In this document: positions 9,601 to 20,436 of the stretch, in pieces | Layout of the letters: each line of letters starts with the position of its first letter | Numbering within the stretch: position 1 is the stretch's first letter | Made by a program: the position numbers and the translations under genes | Source of the DNA: Capniomyces stellatus | Taxonomy: Eukaryota > Kickxellomycota > Harpellomycetes > Harpellales > Legeriomycetaceae | Direction of reading: 5' to 3' | NCBI GenBank assembly: GCA_001661515.1 | Contig: LUVW01000011.1 | Coordinates: 134,322 to 198,321, forward strand | Length of the DNA stretch: 64,000 nucleotides | The notes under the pieces: model-generated | What the model was told of the DNA's origin: nothing | Databases searched by the model: none | Seen by the model: only the letters and a program-made list of their open reading frames with translations

Positions 9601-11197
9601 GGTGTGATTGCGACTGGATTCTGCTTTCGTTTATTGAAGAGTTCTTGCTGTTGCTGACTGTTGTTTCTCGTGACGAATTCTCGTTTGACGACTTGCTTTT
9701 GTCTTTGCTTTTACTCTTGCCTAATCCAAACAATTTTTTCAGTTTGTTTGACTTGCTGACTTTTTCTTCTTTTCTTTCTTTATTTCCCCCAACATTTCCC
9801 CCAACATTTCCCGCAGGTCTTCCCAGTGTCTGGCCTTGTCCCTGAGACGTCACGCTGGTCTCTCTAATTCCGGCCCGAGTATTATAGTTGTTGTTGTTGC
9901 TGTTGTTGATTCGGTCGTTTTCTTCAATTTCTTTTGCTATAAGCATCTGCTTTCTCTCTTGTTCAAGCCTGGCTCGGTTGCGCATTTCCTGCTTCACCAC
10001 TGTAAACTTCTTTGCCAGCTCATACAGCATGCGTTTTGCCGAAGAGTGCTCCATTATCTCCACCGACTGGTCTTTAACGTCGTCCAGTTCCAGCAAAAGG
10101 TCATCACCCTCAACCACCAACCCTGCCTCAAACCTGCGTGGCATTCCGTAAAGCCCAAAATCTGCAGATACTTTAACTACCATTTCCACCATTTCCTTTT
10201 GGCTTTGAAACACCAACATTACACTGTTACTACGTTTACTCGTCACCTCCTCACCCCCATTCCCATTATCATTCTCATCTTCACCCTCAATTCTGGTCAT
10301 TGCTGAACTGTCAACACTACAATCTCCCTCTAGCTTCACCAGCCATGTTTCTGCATTACCACCACCACCACCACCACCAGTATTACCACCAGTATTACTT
10401 TTTGCTTTTTCCGAGTATACTGCGTAAATGTTGCGGACAATAAACAATCGCCCCAGCATTCTTATCTGGGAAGCTCCACCACCACCACCATTACTACTAC
10501 CACCACTACTACCATTACTAGTTCCTTCCAACTGCCATATTCGAATTTCACTCTTATTTGCCACCTCCTGCCCAGCTCTCACCACCTCCAACTCGCAGTC
10601 TACCCACTTGTCGCTCCCTGAAAACCTTGCCTGTGCCACGCAGTTGTGTCTGCCCAGTGACGGCATCTGCACTTTTCCTATGTTGTTCTTAACTACCAGC
10701 CCCGTGTACTGCTCATTCAACACTGTCGCCTCAAAACTCGCCAGCCTCACTGCTAACACCCACTCGTTCATCTCTACACTGTTTGCTGCCTGCATGTAGA
10801 ATCTGTTTGCTCCCGCCGACTGGAGCTCCCACACCCCGTTACGCTTGCGCTGCTGCCCAATCACCGTGCATGTAGCATCTGTTATGTTTATAAAGTTTGG
10901 CTTCTTCACCCTCTCCTTTATAAGCTCCACCACCCTCTCAAACTTCTCGCTCCCCCGCACACAGCTCCCCTCCACCAGCTCCGTAATCACCTCCAGGTAC
11001 TCTTCTAGCTGACTGTCTAGCAGATTCCAAAACATCAGAACCGGCCCTTGCAGCTCCACATACCACCGCGTCCACTTTCGCATCGTGTACGGCCTCCCAT
11101 CTGCTGCTCGGTCATTCTTCTTTCCAAGCACCCCCCTCATGTACCCTTTATACCGAAACAACTCGAACAGCTCCTCTATTTCTCTGTACTCTTCCAT
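6650..11197 (-). CDS. Large PH-domain protein, Caf120/Skg3-like
   Basis: Single exon, 1515 aa from the ATG at 11197. The frame stays open to 11260, but only via a TTG, so the ATG at 11197 is chosen. Residues about 17-165 form a PH fold resembling fungal Caf120/Skg3: YKGYMRG, then TRWYVELQGPVLMFW, then NFINITDATCTVIG, then LQSAGANRFYMQA and EMNEWVLAVRLASFEATVL. In yeast these proteins associate with CCR4-NOT and localise at the bud neck (family knowledge). A second conserved block, about residues 170-430, ends in a basic coiled segment. From about 430 to 1400 it is disordered: Ser/Asn/Gln-rich, with a Lys-rich KKLFGLGKSKSKDKSK patch, QMQ repeats and five Met-rich MMMNPG repeats. The last 90 residues are ordered again, with FLDRCIDSKPYSSVSIPDCY leading to GGDYVFKNMVLK. 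The family assignment is moderately strong, and orthology to yeast Caf120 is inferred. Confidence 0.75.
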   Translation of the reverse strand: MEEYREIEELFELFRYKGYMRGVLGKKNDRAADGRPYTMRKWTRWYVELQGPVLMFWNLLDSQLEEYLEVITELVEGSCVRGSEKFERVVELIKERVKKPNFINITDATCTVIGQQRKRNGVWELQSAGANRFYMQAANSVEMNEWVLAVRLASFEATVLNEQYTGLVVKNNIGKVQMPSLGRHNCVAQARFSGSDKWVDCELEVVRAGQEVANKSEIRIWQLEGTSNGSSGGSSNGGGGGASQIRMLGRLFIVRNIYAVYSEKAKSNTGGNTGGGGGGGNAETWLVKLEGDCSVDSSAMTRIEGEDENDNGNGGEEVTSKRSNSVMLVFQSQKEMVEMVVKVSADFGLYGMPRRFEAGLVVEGDDLLLELDDVKDQSVEIMEHSSAKRMLYELAKKFTVVKQEMRNRARLEQERKQMLIAKEIEENDRINNSNNNNYNTRAGIRETSVTSQGQGQTLGRPAGNVGGNVGGNKERKEEKVSKSNKLKKLFGLGKSKSKDKSKSSNENSSRETTVSNSKNSSINESRIQSQSHLQPQSQPQTQPHSQATTGNNSGKSSSVLLNSYELGGVLGSGSGSGSGSGETVGEGISGEVWQKSSSPPKVLGNQERNRSSQIDLPPFDQNPINIAGIIERTKVLAMENMNNTNNMDNRNRNNNRNNGNGNAGRIKKMSIDSSSESDTDGDEPLVSYIEANNRGSQMYRKQTDQENSKSSSPSSSILKNKNINININKNINMINRSSSAAPAQTPTPTPMPRTLSDGTPMSPLVAAAAAAQLASANNIQTQQMQQMQQMQQMQQMQQMQQNMYDQNQMLDYNQMNQMSGMIPVDMNQHFNQFGSPSSPGMMMNPNMMMNPGMMMNPGMMMNPGMMMNPGMMMMNYMEDDLADGPLIQVDKKVDLIERPTGLVGAIANREKTKQEQKYKDSSSLMRDRQMKRNVATSMGFHPQLPRSQMVHSSLGVNQNQNQNQPIGINPGFGVTTDEMAGINGPPVPGFNQQNRQSVRNINSVYYGDGNMNMGMNTNMGMNTSMGMNMGGNGAYSPDLVGQQNQIGSPRTRPMTMYSNANGVGGIGIGAQPFAGANAFAQNANMGYAQSVSNMYHQHQNQHPYTNTAFVNEADDDDDDLVLSAIPANEARKSLYMNTNSPNNGLNNVRSLSRLSLSANQINSFSPKPAYSSLGGGSQYSKSYTNVQTGSGSGSGSGTPHNRFTNTNTNTNSYGNMDPNFRHSGINQSPLSPRNPNSPKANYYTNDFYDSGSTKSSETRSNRSSPRTSNANANANANSNSNVIPNIPKDQLPSTSKDYITTPVSGKRADSNTTVVSRWAAPAANSPANSARMSIAKKNDSFTNVRSSYNNNNNNNNKKSSLSNSNSNSNQKLNSNPVNDDHDKAIYNDYFSPTPNPVQNSSNNQSSTSNVAGSGSGSGAGAKKPLEYEYASNVTLNMAMAFEIFLDRCIDSKPYSSVSIPDCYNSYLTFCNRNGTKLDDRVGNDMFIKMMKCADWPLKLDNRSGGDYVFKNMVLK
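8576..8690 (-). repeat. Tandem repeat encoding MMMNPG
   Basis: Units of 18 bp (plus strand: ATCATCATTCCTGGATTC), about five copies, in frame within the PH-protein gene. An in-frame (TTGCATTTG)n array encoding Gln-Met-Gln follows at about 8790-8850. Confidence 0.85.
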
Positions 11198-14100
11198 CTT
11201 TTCTCTTTTCTTTCTATTTCTTCCTTTTCTATCTCTTCCTTTTCTACTTTTACAATCCAAATATTCAATACCAAGTTATTACCCCCTATTCTTAATATTC
11301 CCTATTCTCTTTTATTCCCATACTCTCTCACTCTAGATTTTGACTCTTGTTATTCCTCCCCCCCTTTTTTTAATAATAGTCTTGCTTTCAAAGCAAGTCT
11401 TGTTTTGAATTTCAAACCTTGATTATATTTACTCAAGCTCAATGCCCAAAGTAAATATCCAAAGTTACGAATTATATGTCCTGCTTTGCCAAAACAACAA
11501 AAAAAGGTAAAATGTAAAAAAAACCCCCCAAGTGTTTAAATTTGGTAGCTATATTGTTCTTTCTTTTTATTATGGTGTATTCCAACTACTCTAAACATAA
11601 AAGAATACATTCACTATTCTCTTTTCATTTTTACCTAGCATATTTCTTTTTTTTTCATTTTGTTTATTTACTTTGTTTTGTATTTCCCTTTTAATCTGCA
11701 ATTAATTTCAGATTGTCATTTCTTTTTCTTTTTACTCTGGTTCTATCTCATTTACATTTTACCACTATTTTCATTACTACCATTGCTTTTTTTATTCTTT
11801 TTTCCACCCTGTTATCTTTACTTTTTCTTTCTTTCTGGCACTACTACCACCACCACTAACCACAGTTTTTTTGGTGAAAACACCAATATATGTGTCCTTT
11901 CTTTAAACCTGTAGTATCTTGGTCTTTTTACCACTCTTACTTCCTAACTGTTTAGTATTACCTCCCCGCCACCACCTACAACCATAAACACCTATGGTTG
12001 CGGTTGTTACTATTGTTTTTGTTTTTTGTTTTTGTCGAGATGTTCTTTGCATTTAATACCACTTACAAGTACTATTGTTATCGATATTACCAATTCATTT
12101 ATTTACCTTTTTTGAATTTATACCCTCGCCTACCTCAAGTGTTTCCCTTTTCCTTCTCTACTTTGCTACTCTTATCACTTGCTTGTATGTGATACAGGTT
12201 ACACTGTCAATCGTAGGATATTGACAACAATATCTTGATACTAGTTTATTTATGGCTTAGTCCCTAATTAATCTATCAAAATAAAAACCCATCAACGTTA
12301 TATTTCAAATATATTGACCCATTTATTTACTGCCCACCAACTATTTCCTGTATATTGTCCAACTACTTTCTTTGCATTTCGCCACTAATATCGTGGTTTT
12401 TATTGCTGTTTCACAAACTTACTAAATTCGGTCCCTTTTAACTATTTCCTGTACTTCCAGATACCTTGTCTGTATATTTTCTTTTCCCTCTTTAGCACTT
12501 TACAATCCTGTGTAGCCAAAGTGCTTTCTAGTTTGCCGACTCTTTTTCTTTTGTTTTCTCTTAAACTTTCTTCTTTTCTATTGTCCTTTTTCTTTTTACT
12601 ACAGGCTCTTTGCTTTTCTTGATTTTTCTTTTGTTTCAAGTGTATAATAACTCACGTTGTTCTAATATATATCATCTATTCTTTCCTGTTTATAGTAGTA
12701 CATTCTATGTCTAAGTTTGGAAAGCTAAGAAAAAATAGGCTGTCTATTACACTTGTGGTTCTTTGCTCTCTTTAATTCTGTAATTCTTGCCCTCTTTTCA
12801 CAACTCCTGTGGTTCCCTTGCTCTTTCTCTTGGCTCGTTGCTTTTTCTCTTATTGTGTTGCGCCGTATTGCGTTGCTCTACCTTCTATTTGTTATAATGT
12901 TTAAACTGGTGTAACTATATTGATTTCAGTTCAAGATTAAATGTTGGTAGTAAATGAAGAACTAAAAGCTGAATTATCGCTCCTTTCAAAACCCAATTTG
13001 TGTTATACTTTTTTTGTTTTAGTACACTCAATATCACCTCTCAAATAAAGCGTTATAAAAATTAAATTAAAAACATCACTTTTTTTTTGCTGCTTTTTTT
13101 TAAAAACGAAATAAAAAGCCTATAAAATTCTTGTTTATAAATTTGCAAATCCTCTTCGCCTCTGAGTTTTTATTTTTTTTCTTTTTTTAAATTAAATTTC
13201 CTGCCTTTAGCTTTAAATTTATTTACCTTACAAAACACTCTCTTGTTAGTGTTTGAACTAATTGTTTTTCTTTTATTTTTGTTTCTTGGTAAAATACGGA
13301 TTTCTACTTGATAAAAAAAAAGTTCAAACTCACAAAAGCATGAATCGAGTTGTTCCGCTTTACATAATTAATTAACCTTTACGTTAAAAAGCAAAAATAT
13401 AACAACTATAACCCAACTGTTCAAGTTTATTTATTAATGTTTAGTAATAATTCAAATCCAATACTATTATTAGCTATTCCCTTCCGCTCTCATTTCAGTC
13501 TAGTAATAATGCTGGAAGGGTGGGGGGAAATGCCTTTTTGGATTTTTACCACTCTACTCTTTTCAACAGTTTCCCCAAAATCGCTTTATTTTTTTTATTT
13601 TTCACCTTTTTTGCCAGTGTTATTATTATTTATTTATTTTGCCAAATATTGCATAGAATTTGCCATTGAAACCAATACATTTTATAAATCAACCATCCGT
13701 TTTGGAAATCTTATCAAAGACAAAAGAACTTATTCGAATCAGCTTTAAAGACAAAATGACTGTTTTCGTTTAAAGGGATTCCCCATTAAACCATGTATTT
13801 TTCAACTCGTGAGCCTTTATCTTTTATTTTCTTCCAAAGATTTCTTTCAAGTTTCCATTTCTCCAACCTTATTCTGTTGTTTGTTGACTTTGACTAAACT
13901 CACATTTCTGAAATTTCAAATATTATAAAAATATTTGCTTTTGTTTTATTCATTTTAGTTTGTTTTTTATCATCAGAATCCACAACATTGTCAAGTAATT
14001 AGGGATACCAATTGATATTTCAATTCTCAGAAGCTTAGCCTGGACCTTAAATTAAGTATAAGCCCGGGTCTGAGTGTGGGTCTGAGTCCGTGTCTAGACA

Positions 14101-16390
14101 TTGATTTACTGCTGCACTTGAGTATCCTTGATACAACTGACCATGTTGAATCCCCCAACTACCCGAGAAGCTGTACAATTACTGGGGGGTGAATTAGGCT
14201 ATGATGAACCATTTCATATACTCATCCTTACAAATTTCCTTGCCCACACATACTTTCACACACTTCTCTCATACACTCTCACACACCCTCCCTCTCGTAC
14301 ACACACTCATCCTTACCCTTACCGATACAAACCCATCTATAATCTTCCTCCCCCCCAGCTTTTTCCCAATTCTTCTTATGCCTATCCAAGCTTCTGAACA
14401 TCCTAGTCATGTTTATTTCTCTCCCCCCCCCTTTTTTTTGGATTGCTGTTAAAAGTTCGCCATTTTCCCTAATAATAAATCCCATGTCTCGGATTTGCTA
14501 ATATCCCGCGTTAATGTCACCAGAAACCACTCATATTTGTGGTCATTTCCCTTTCTTCAAAATAATAAACACAACAACAACAAAAAATATCTACTAGCGT
14601 CAAACCTCTGCAAATATCTTCTATCTACATTATTAATGTCGATTACTGTTTATGGGATGTTTTTATTATATGGCGAAAACGATTTGGCCTAACAAAATCC
14701 AATCCCTGCATAATTTTAATTTTAATTTTAGTTATTTTCTTACTGTTGGCATATTTGTCTCAAACATATAATACAAATAATGGTCTTTTGAAAAATGATT
14801 TGAAAATCCATTCTCATAAAAATCGCATTTTCTCCAAGGATTTTCAATCGCTACCACTCAAAGCATAACAATGTTTAGAACCCAGGAATCTATTGCCTCA
14901 TATTCTGTTTTTTCGAGTTTATTGCGTTTCCGTTTTGCTAAACGGCGTTTATTAGCGCAACAACATCTTCAACACTAGCTAGTCCAACTGCGTTGACGTG
15001 TAAATACGGAATCCCGTGTATCTTCAGTGCTATAAAAACTTCAATACGCATTCTATACCCGGTGTTTGCTTTGGTTTGCCCGCTATCTACAAAGCTGAAC
15101 CTCAATATCATTTGTATTTCAAAACCCACCAAATACAGCTCAAAAAAAACACTCGACTAGATGTTTGTCTGCTTGCCAAACATTTACTATTTTATTTTTA
15201 CGTTTTGTGAAAACTGCTTTGGAGGAGCTAAGATATTTGTTTGTTTGCAAGTTGTATATTGAGAATATTCTCCACATTTGTTTAAATTCTGTTGGTTGAT
15301 GGCGATTCTTTGCTCTAAAAATTAGCTTTCCATTGGGTTATTCCTAACATTATCTGTTTATTATTTATCACTGGAAAGTTGAAACAAACAAAGTTTAAAA
15401 TACAAGCCAAACAGGCTCCCCCCCTAAGCACTGCCCTAGTCGGAAAGAGGCAAACAATCTAAAATTCGACTCCTAAATATTATTGAGTTAACATAGGTTA
15501 TGTTACTTGAAAACAGCTCATCTACAAGACATCTACTCGAGCTGATAGTCAATATTCCGCCCATGATTACATCATGCTTTCCTTTTATGGCGATAAACAG
15601 AGCAAAGCAAAACCAACAATACTAAAAAAAAAGGCACACCACAAAAAAAAGTAAGAGTAAAAAATAAAAGTACAATTTCAATAAAAGCAAATTAAAAAAG
15701 TAAAATATTAGTAATAAATACACCACGCTAAAGCTTGTATTTCACATTACACGCTACAAAATTGTACTTGCCATGCTCGTGATATACATATATATACGGA
15801 TTTGTAATTTAATGAGATGGCGATTTATAAAATAAACTCGTTGTTGAGGGCTGGATTTCCTAGAGTGAAACTTGGCAATTAGCTAGAGCTAACTATTTGC
15901 CTATTTTAGCCTAATTGGATATCAAAAAAAATGTCTGAGAAGAAAAAAAAGTAATCCAGACAGTTCCATCAAAATTGTTCCACCTCACAAGCCGCCAATT
16001 TGTTTAGTCAGTTAATTGGCTTATATTGTGGATATCACCAATATAATTGCTGAGGGTGATTGATAACATACTTTTGCTTTTCATAGTAGTTAAATCAGCA
16101 CCGCAGATATATGCGTTTCTAATGGGTGTTTATTTGGGTCGTTTCTTTTGGCGTTTCGCAATTAACCAGCCATCAAGTCCGCCAAAAAAACAACACAAGA
16201 GTTATAATATTGATGATGGTTACTGATTAGATCAAATTAGATCAAGCTTAGTATAATAATGCTCAGCCCTTTAAACCAAAGACTAGGCATTCAAAAGATA
16301 CTAGTAAAAATATGACCATAACAATAAACAAAGCTTTTTAACCAATGCGTCTAAAGATCTAATAGCTAGAAACACACAAAAAAAAAAATT
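11198..16390. other. 5.2-kb region without a supported gene
   Basis: No ORF here has recognisable protein character, apart from a weak candidate near 14938-15132 discussed under findings. From about 11200 to 12860 the plus strand is strongly pyrimidine-rich (long TTTC/TCTTT tracts), continuing the bias of the minus-strand PH gene upstream of its start. This would suit a long purine-rich 5' leader. The rest is AT-rich with T-runs, a CA/CT-rich patch near 14220-14330, and scattered short inverted repeats. No tRNA, 5S or snRNA signature was found by eye. Confidence 0.5.
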
Positions 16391-16464
16391 AACCTGACGC
16401 GAGGGTCGAACTCGCAACCTTATGATTAGAAGTCATATGCGCTATCCAATTGCGCCAGCCAGGC
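16391..16464 (-). tRNA. tRNA-Arg (TCT)
   Basis: Complete cloverleaf on the minus strand, 74 nt, no intron. The seven-pair acceptor stem has two G-U pairs; D stem GCGC/GCGC; anticodon stem TATGA/TCATA with loop CTTCTAA giving anticodon TCT; T stem GCGAG/CTCGC with loop TTCGACC. The discriminator base is T. On the plus strand upstream of the 5' end, about 40-200 bp away, begins a dispersed repeat shared with the tRNA-Leu locus. Confidence 0.95.
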
Positions 16465-16506
16465 AACTTGAAAGTGATAATTACAATACAGCTAAAACTA
16501 GTATGA

Positions 16507-16850
16507 TGTAGGGAAGTTAAACGGCTAGGTAGCGAGGGGTTTTATGCCTTCGCGGTTTTTATCAGAGTTATTCAGGAGTTTGGTTGGTCTAGTCATTACA
16601 GTTATCCGTTACTGCCGTTACTATCACTATCACTATCACTATTATTTAATTTAGTTTTACTATTATTACAATGTCAAAGTCACTCTTGAAGAAAAGATTC
16701 GACATAAAGGCGGTGAATCTTGCTATTTTAACTTGGCAATAAAGATATTTACAACATTGAATACAGACGATCTCGAGTTAGAGAGTAATCAGACTAGTAA
16801 TTAACACAATTATATGTAGGTGATATTTTAAGCCAGAAATTCACGCTACA
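16507..16850 (+). repeat. Dispersed LTR-like repeat, copy A
   Basis: This shares a conserved 3' block with 33483-33650. Matching pieces, in order: ATTCGAC...AAAGG, GTGAATCT, CAATAAAGATA, CAACATT, AGACGATCTCGAGT, TATATGTAGGTGAT, AGCC and CAC(A/G)CTACA. A 5' block (GGGGTTTTATGCC...CGGTTTTTATCA) also resembles 33253-33275. Between the blocks is a variable simple repeat, here (CACTAT)n. Candidate ends are TGTA and TACA, as in solo LTRs, and the CAATAAAG motif would suit polyadenylation. No exact target-site duplication is visible, so the outer limits are uncertain. It lies upstream of tRNA-Arg. Confidence 0.6.
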
Positions 16851-17460
16851 GTAGTCAAACTTTTTACAAAATCCGTATTTACCACCGGGACAAGTCACTT
16901 GGCATCTTGGTGTAAACCAAAAGGCTCGAGATTCGGGGTTTTAGTAAATAATAAATAGATTGTAAAATCAGGTGCATGCTCACAAATTAAAGTTGGTGCC
17001 ACAGATACTCCCAGTCAGTAAATTAGTATATTTTTTAAGCCATATAGTCTCTTTAAAGTTGTTTCTGTAGAATAAGAATCAGGCGTTAAAATAAAAGCAG
17101 CTAAACACTCATGAATAAATAAGTATTGGTGGAAGTACAAAGTAAATTGACAGATGTTGAAATAAATATATGGCAAGAAAATAGGCAACAAGAGTTGGCC
17201 TCGTTTATGTATTACTGTTCGCTGAGTCGACAAAAACGGGAAACTCTAACACCTTTCGCAAAACAGACGATACCTTTTTGGCATTGAATTCAAAAATACT
17301 CGACTTCTGGGACATGCTTGCTCTTGCAATACAAACCAACATTAGCCGCCTTTTTTTTATTTTTATAAAAGAAAAACAAATGAACAAGGTAATTAGTACA
17401 AGAATAAAATAAATGTATAAACAAATTGAAATTATTAGTGGTATATGCGGTGAATTTGGC
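16851..17460. other. Intergenic, 3' side of GTR2
   Basis: AT-rich; no convincing ORF or RNA gene. Two short minus-strand ORFs here (17015-17233 and 17205-17387) have no family features and no splice partner. Confidence 0.5.
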
Positions 17461-19193
17461 TTACTCGTTGACTTGGTAAGTTAGGATAGCAAAGTCGGCT
17501 TGTAACTGTACTATGGATTGTTGTTGCGAGTCTATTTGGTCATCGTTGTTTATCTGGAACGACCTGTTATTAATTAAACAACAGTGTGTTTAGACTGATA
17601 CTTTAAACTCGGAAGACAAAATAAATAAATAAAAGTGATAGCATGTCTTCAGGGGATAAACAGTAAATATCAACAACTGAATTTACCTGTACATACTGGT
17701 AAGGTCTTCAATAAGACCAATCGTGTTGCAGCAGAACTGGTGTGATTGTGATGTGGATGGCGATGAGTCTGAGGCAATGTACAGCTTAAGCTGCATATCG
17801 AATAAATATGCTTTATCTAAATTGGATTTCTAAGTTCAGAAAAAGTCGAAGCAAAAAAAACGTGTTAGCAGCACATAAATATTGCTAGCAGAGGCAACTA
17901 TCAACAAGTGTTAATATGAGTATAATAAACCAGTGGAAAGAAAATAAATCAGAATAAAGGAAAAACTTACAAAGCACAGCGAGTTTAGGATGCTCTCTAA
18001 AGCGTTGACGTGCGGAACGAGTTTCTGAGAAACTCTGCTCATGGCTTCATATATCGATTTATTGTAAATACTAGTGACATAGAACTGAACCAACGAACTG
18101 TCCCATCCTTCATAGTCCATACTGCTTATAACTCTTTGCTGAATGTCCGTGTTTATATCTACAGCATTATTATTGTCATTAGCCTGTGTAATGCGTGTAT
18201 CAACAAAAGAAACAGCTCGATCACATTTCAAAAGAGTTCACAAATACCTTGTCTTAGCTCTTCGGATAGGCCGTCGATTTTATGTAAAAAGACGTGGAAG
18301 GGGATATTTGAATTGTAGCTAAACACAGTGCTCATTGCGCTAAAAAGGAGTAATAGACCCTTTTGAACATCGTCCTATACCATCAATCAATTGAACACAC
18401 ATAGCTCAGTAACCAAGCAAGCTAGAAATGTGTCTTTCTTTAAAACGAAAAAAAATGAATATGTTTCGTGAATTTGGCTAAATAAAAATAACGCAAATAA
18501 GAGTAAATACAGAGAATATTGAAAAGTGACAGGAATATGCGGGTTTATACCTGCGTATCTAGAACAAAAACAACAACTGTGTTTGATCCTATTAGTCTAC
18601 GGATTTCGTAAGAGTGGTAGCTTTCATCGTCGTTTTGACCTGGTAAATCGTAAACCTCAATTCCGCCGTACATTTTGTATTCGCCAATCTCGGTTGTGGG
18701 TTCAATAGCAATTGTGTCTAACTGGGCTCTCTGTTCAAATATAACCAAAAGGATGCTGGTTTTTCCACTCCTATGTTTCAGTTTAGTTTATTACGTGTGT
18801 TATTATTGAGAAACGTGCCGATTGAAAAGCAAATTGTAGTAAAGCGTCTTTGGCTTTATTCGCATTGTTAGTTATAATATCATGTTTTAAAGCAAGGTAT
18901 GTAGTTGTAGTGTTTGCAAAGATTTATATATCGCTTTTTATTGTTGTTGAATTGTTATAGAATACTTACCTCGAAGGCCCCATTAGTAAAATTCGGGGCT
19001 TGGATTCGTCAATTTCATCAATTTCATCTTCTTCCTGGCTACTCTCGATTATAAAAGTTACTAAGAATTAAATTAATGAACAAAAAAAGAAAATACGACA
19101 ACAAAATTAAGCATTGTGCAAAGAGGAGAAAGGTAGCGTAATGGAAAAAATGGGTTACTCGTAGTAATGCTCATCTTCAGTATCTTGGTACAT
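17461..19193 (-). CDS. GTR2: Rag-family GTPase Gtr2 (RagC/D)
   Basis: Seven exons: 19193..19159, 19038..18970, 18770..18551, 18374..18248, 18158..17971, 17829..17687, 17563..17461; 885 nt, 294 aa. All introns are GT-AG and phases agree. An acidic N-terminus leads to the G1 loop GPSRSGKTS at about residues 32-40, which is split by an intron, as in the Gtr2/RagC GxRRSGKSS loop. Then come the switch II motif DLPGQ, the Rag-type G4 HKID at about 139-142 in place of NKxD, and FYVTSIYNKSIYEAMSRV. The roadblock-like C-terminal domain has KAYLFDMQLKLYIASDSSP. In yeast, Gtr2 pairs with Gtr1 on the vacuole in the EGO complex and controls TORC1 by amino-acid state (family knowledge). It is shorter than yeast Gtr2 (341 aa). 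The acceptor of exon 2 has a close alternative that adds one or a few residues. Confidence 0.92.
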
Positions 19194-20436
19194 TTTCGAT
19201 TATCTCGTTGTTTGTGTCGTTTATAATGTTTCAAGCAAAAGCACGAAAAGTAAAAGCTAATTGAGCGAGCTAATTATTTGTTCTTGATTTCTAAAAGCTT
19301 GAGAAAATTCTGTTTGTTATAAAGCCGGGGAATAATAAAAGGGGGGAGAAGGTATCAAGCAGATATATAACTCTGTATAAATGCTTTTATAAGGCTTGTT
19401 TTGTATATTCTATAGAGATGTGTCAGTAAGTAGATATATTTTACTTTTGCTATTACTATTGCTTGTTTTTAAGAGTAATATGCTCGAATTAGTTCAATTA
19501 TTTTTTTAAACTCATTAGTTACTTTTTTTTAATACTAAGAAATTCAAAAGCAGATTCTTTGTTCCTTTATTTGCGCAAATTAAGCAAGTGAGTAGGATTG
19601 GTGATGTGGAAACGAAATGGGAAACAAGGTTGATAAATCCAAAATATCCTAATTACAGAATTCATGGCAATTAAATATACTTTGCAGTCTATTTACAGTA
19701 AAGGTGGTTTTGGCTTGGCTAATATTTGCTTTTTTTTTGATACGAAGAGTATTAGTATAAAACTTTGCAGATCATCAGTAGCAAATACAGCTAGGATTTA
19801 TGTTAATTCAATGGCCAAATACCGCAACTTTGACAAGACTTTCAATATTTCTGCCTAAACAGAGCAGAACGGATATAAAAATTGATTTGAGGAAACTGAT
19901 TTTCCTTGATTTTGATTTTGCCTTTGTGTTTATTATTTCCGATAGTAAGCGGGAGTAAGCGGGATTTACAAGACTTTTGCCAGATTTGGCTAAATAATTT
20001 TTTTTTTTTTGATTGTTTAGTTTATTTATTTTTTGATAACTTTGAACATTTCCTTCCGACTCCATTTGTTTCCGACTTATCAGGGTTAAATTCAATGAGG
20101 TGCAAAGTATTAGGAGCAACAAGATATATCGAGGCTGGAGCGTTGTCAAACAAAGAATAGGCCTTTAGTATCAGTAGTTAAAAGTTGTACTATGTATACA
20201 AATACTTGAACAATGGTAGGTCTATAGTTAAAGCAAGAGAGGGCGAGAAATAAAGAATAGAAAGATATGTTCGATATGAAAATAAAAAATAGATTTCAGA
20301 GTACAGGGTGGTGTGGTTAAAAAAAAAGAGGGAAAAGAACATGTTAAAAGCAAGTGAGGCGCAGTATATTTAATAAATGCTATAGATTGATCCAGTCAGT
20401 CAGTCAGTCAGTCCAGTTGATCACTTGGCCAATTGA
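19194..20436. other. Intergenic between GTR2 and the zinc/winged-helix gene
   Basis: No supported gene. A 113-codon minus-strand ORF at 19808-20149 lacks an ATG at its start (TTG) and any family features. A (CAGT)n tetranucleotide run sits at about 20395-20413, just past the 3' end of the next gene. Confidence 0.5.
20395..20413. repeat. (CAGT)n microsatellite
   Basis: About five tandem CAGT units in the 3' flank of the minus-strand gene ending at 20437. Confidence 0.9.

Noticed and set aside
9836..10306. Plus-strand ORFs of 100-166 codons across 8860-10310
   Set aside because: All are antisense shadows of the PH gene, with Leu/Phe/Ser-rich composition from complemented Asn/Lys/Glu codons.
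11197..11260. Upstream start for the PH protein at 11260
   Set aside because: The codon there is TTG, not ATG; the first in-frame ATG is at 11197.
14220..14420. ORFs in the CA/CT-rich patch
   Set aside because: Their amino-acid content (His/Thr/Pro/Tyr) follows the simple dinucleotide composition; no splice partner.
19808..20149. 113-codon minus-strand ORF with a hydrophobic start, suggesting a small secreted protein
   Set aside because: It begins at TTG, not ATG, has no family features and lies in AT-rich intergenic DNA.
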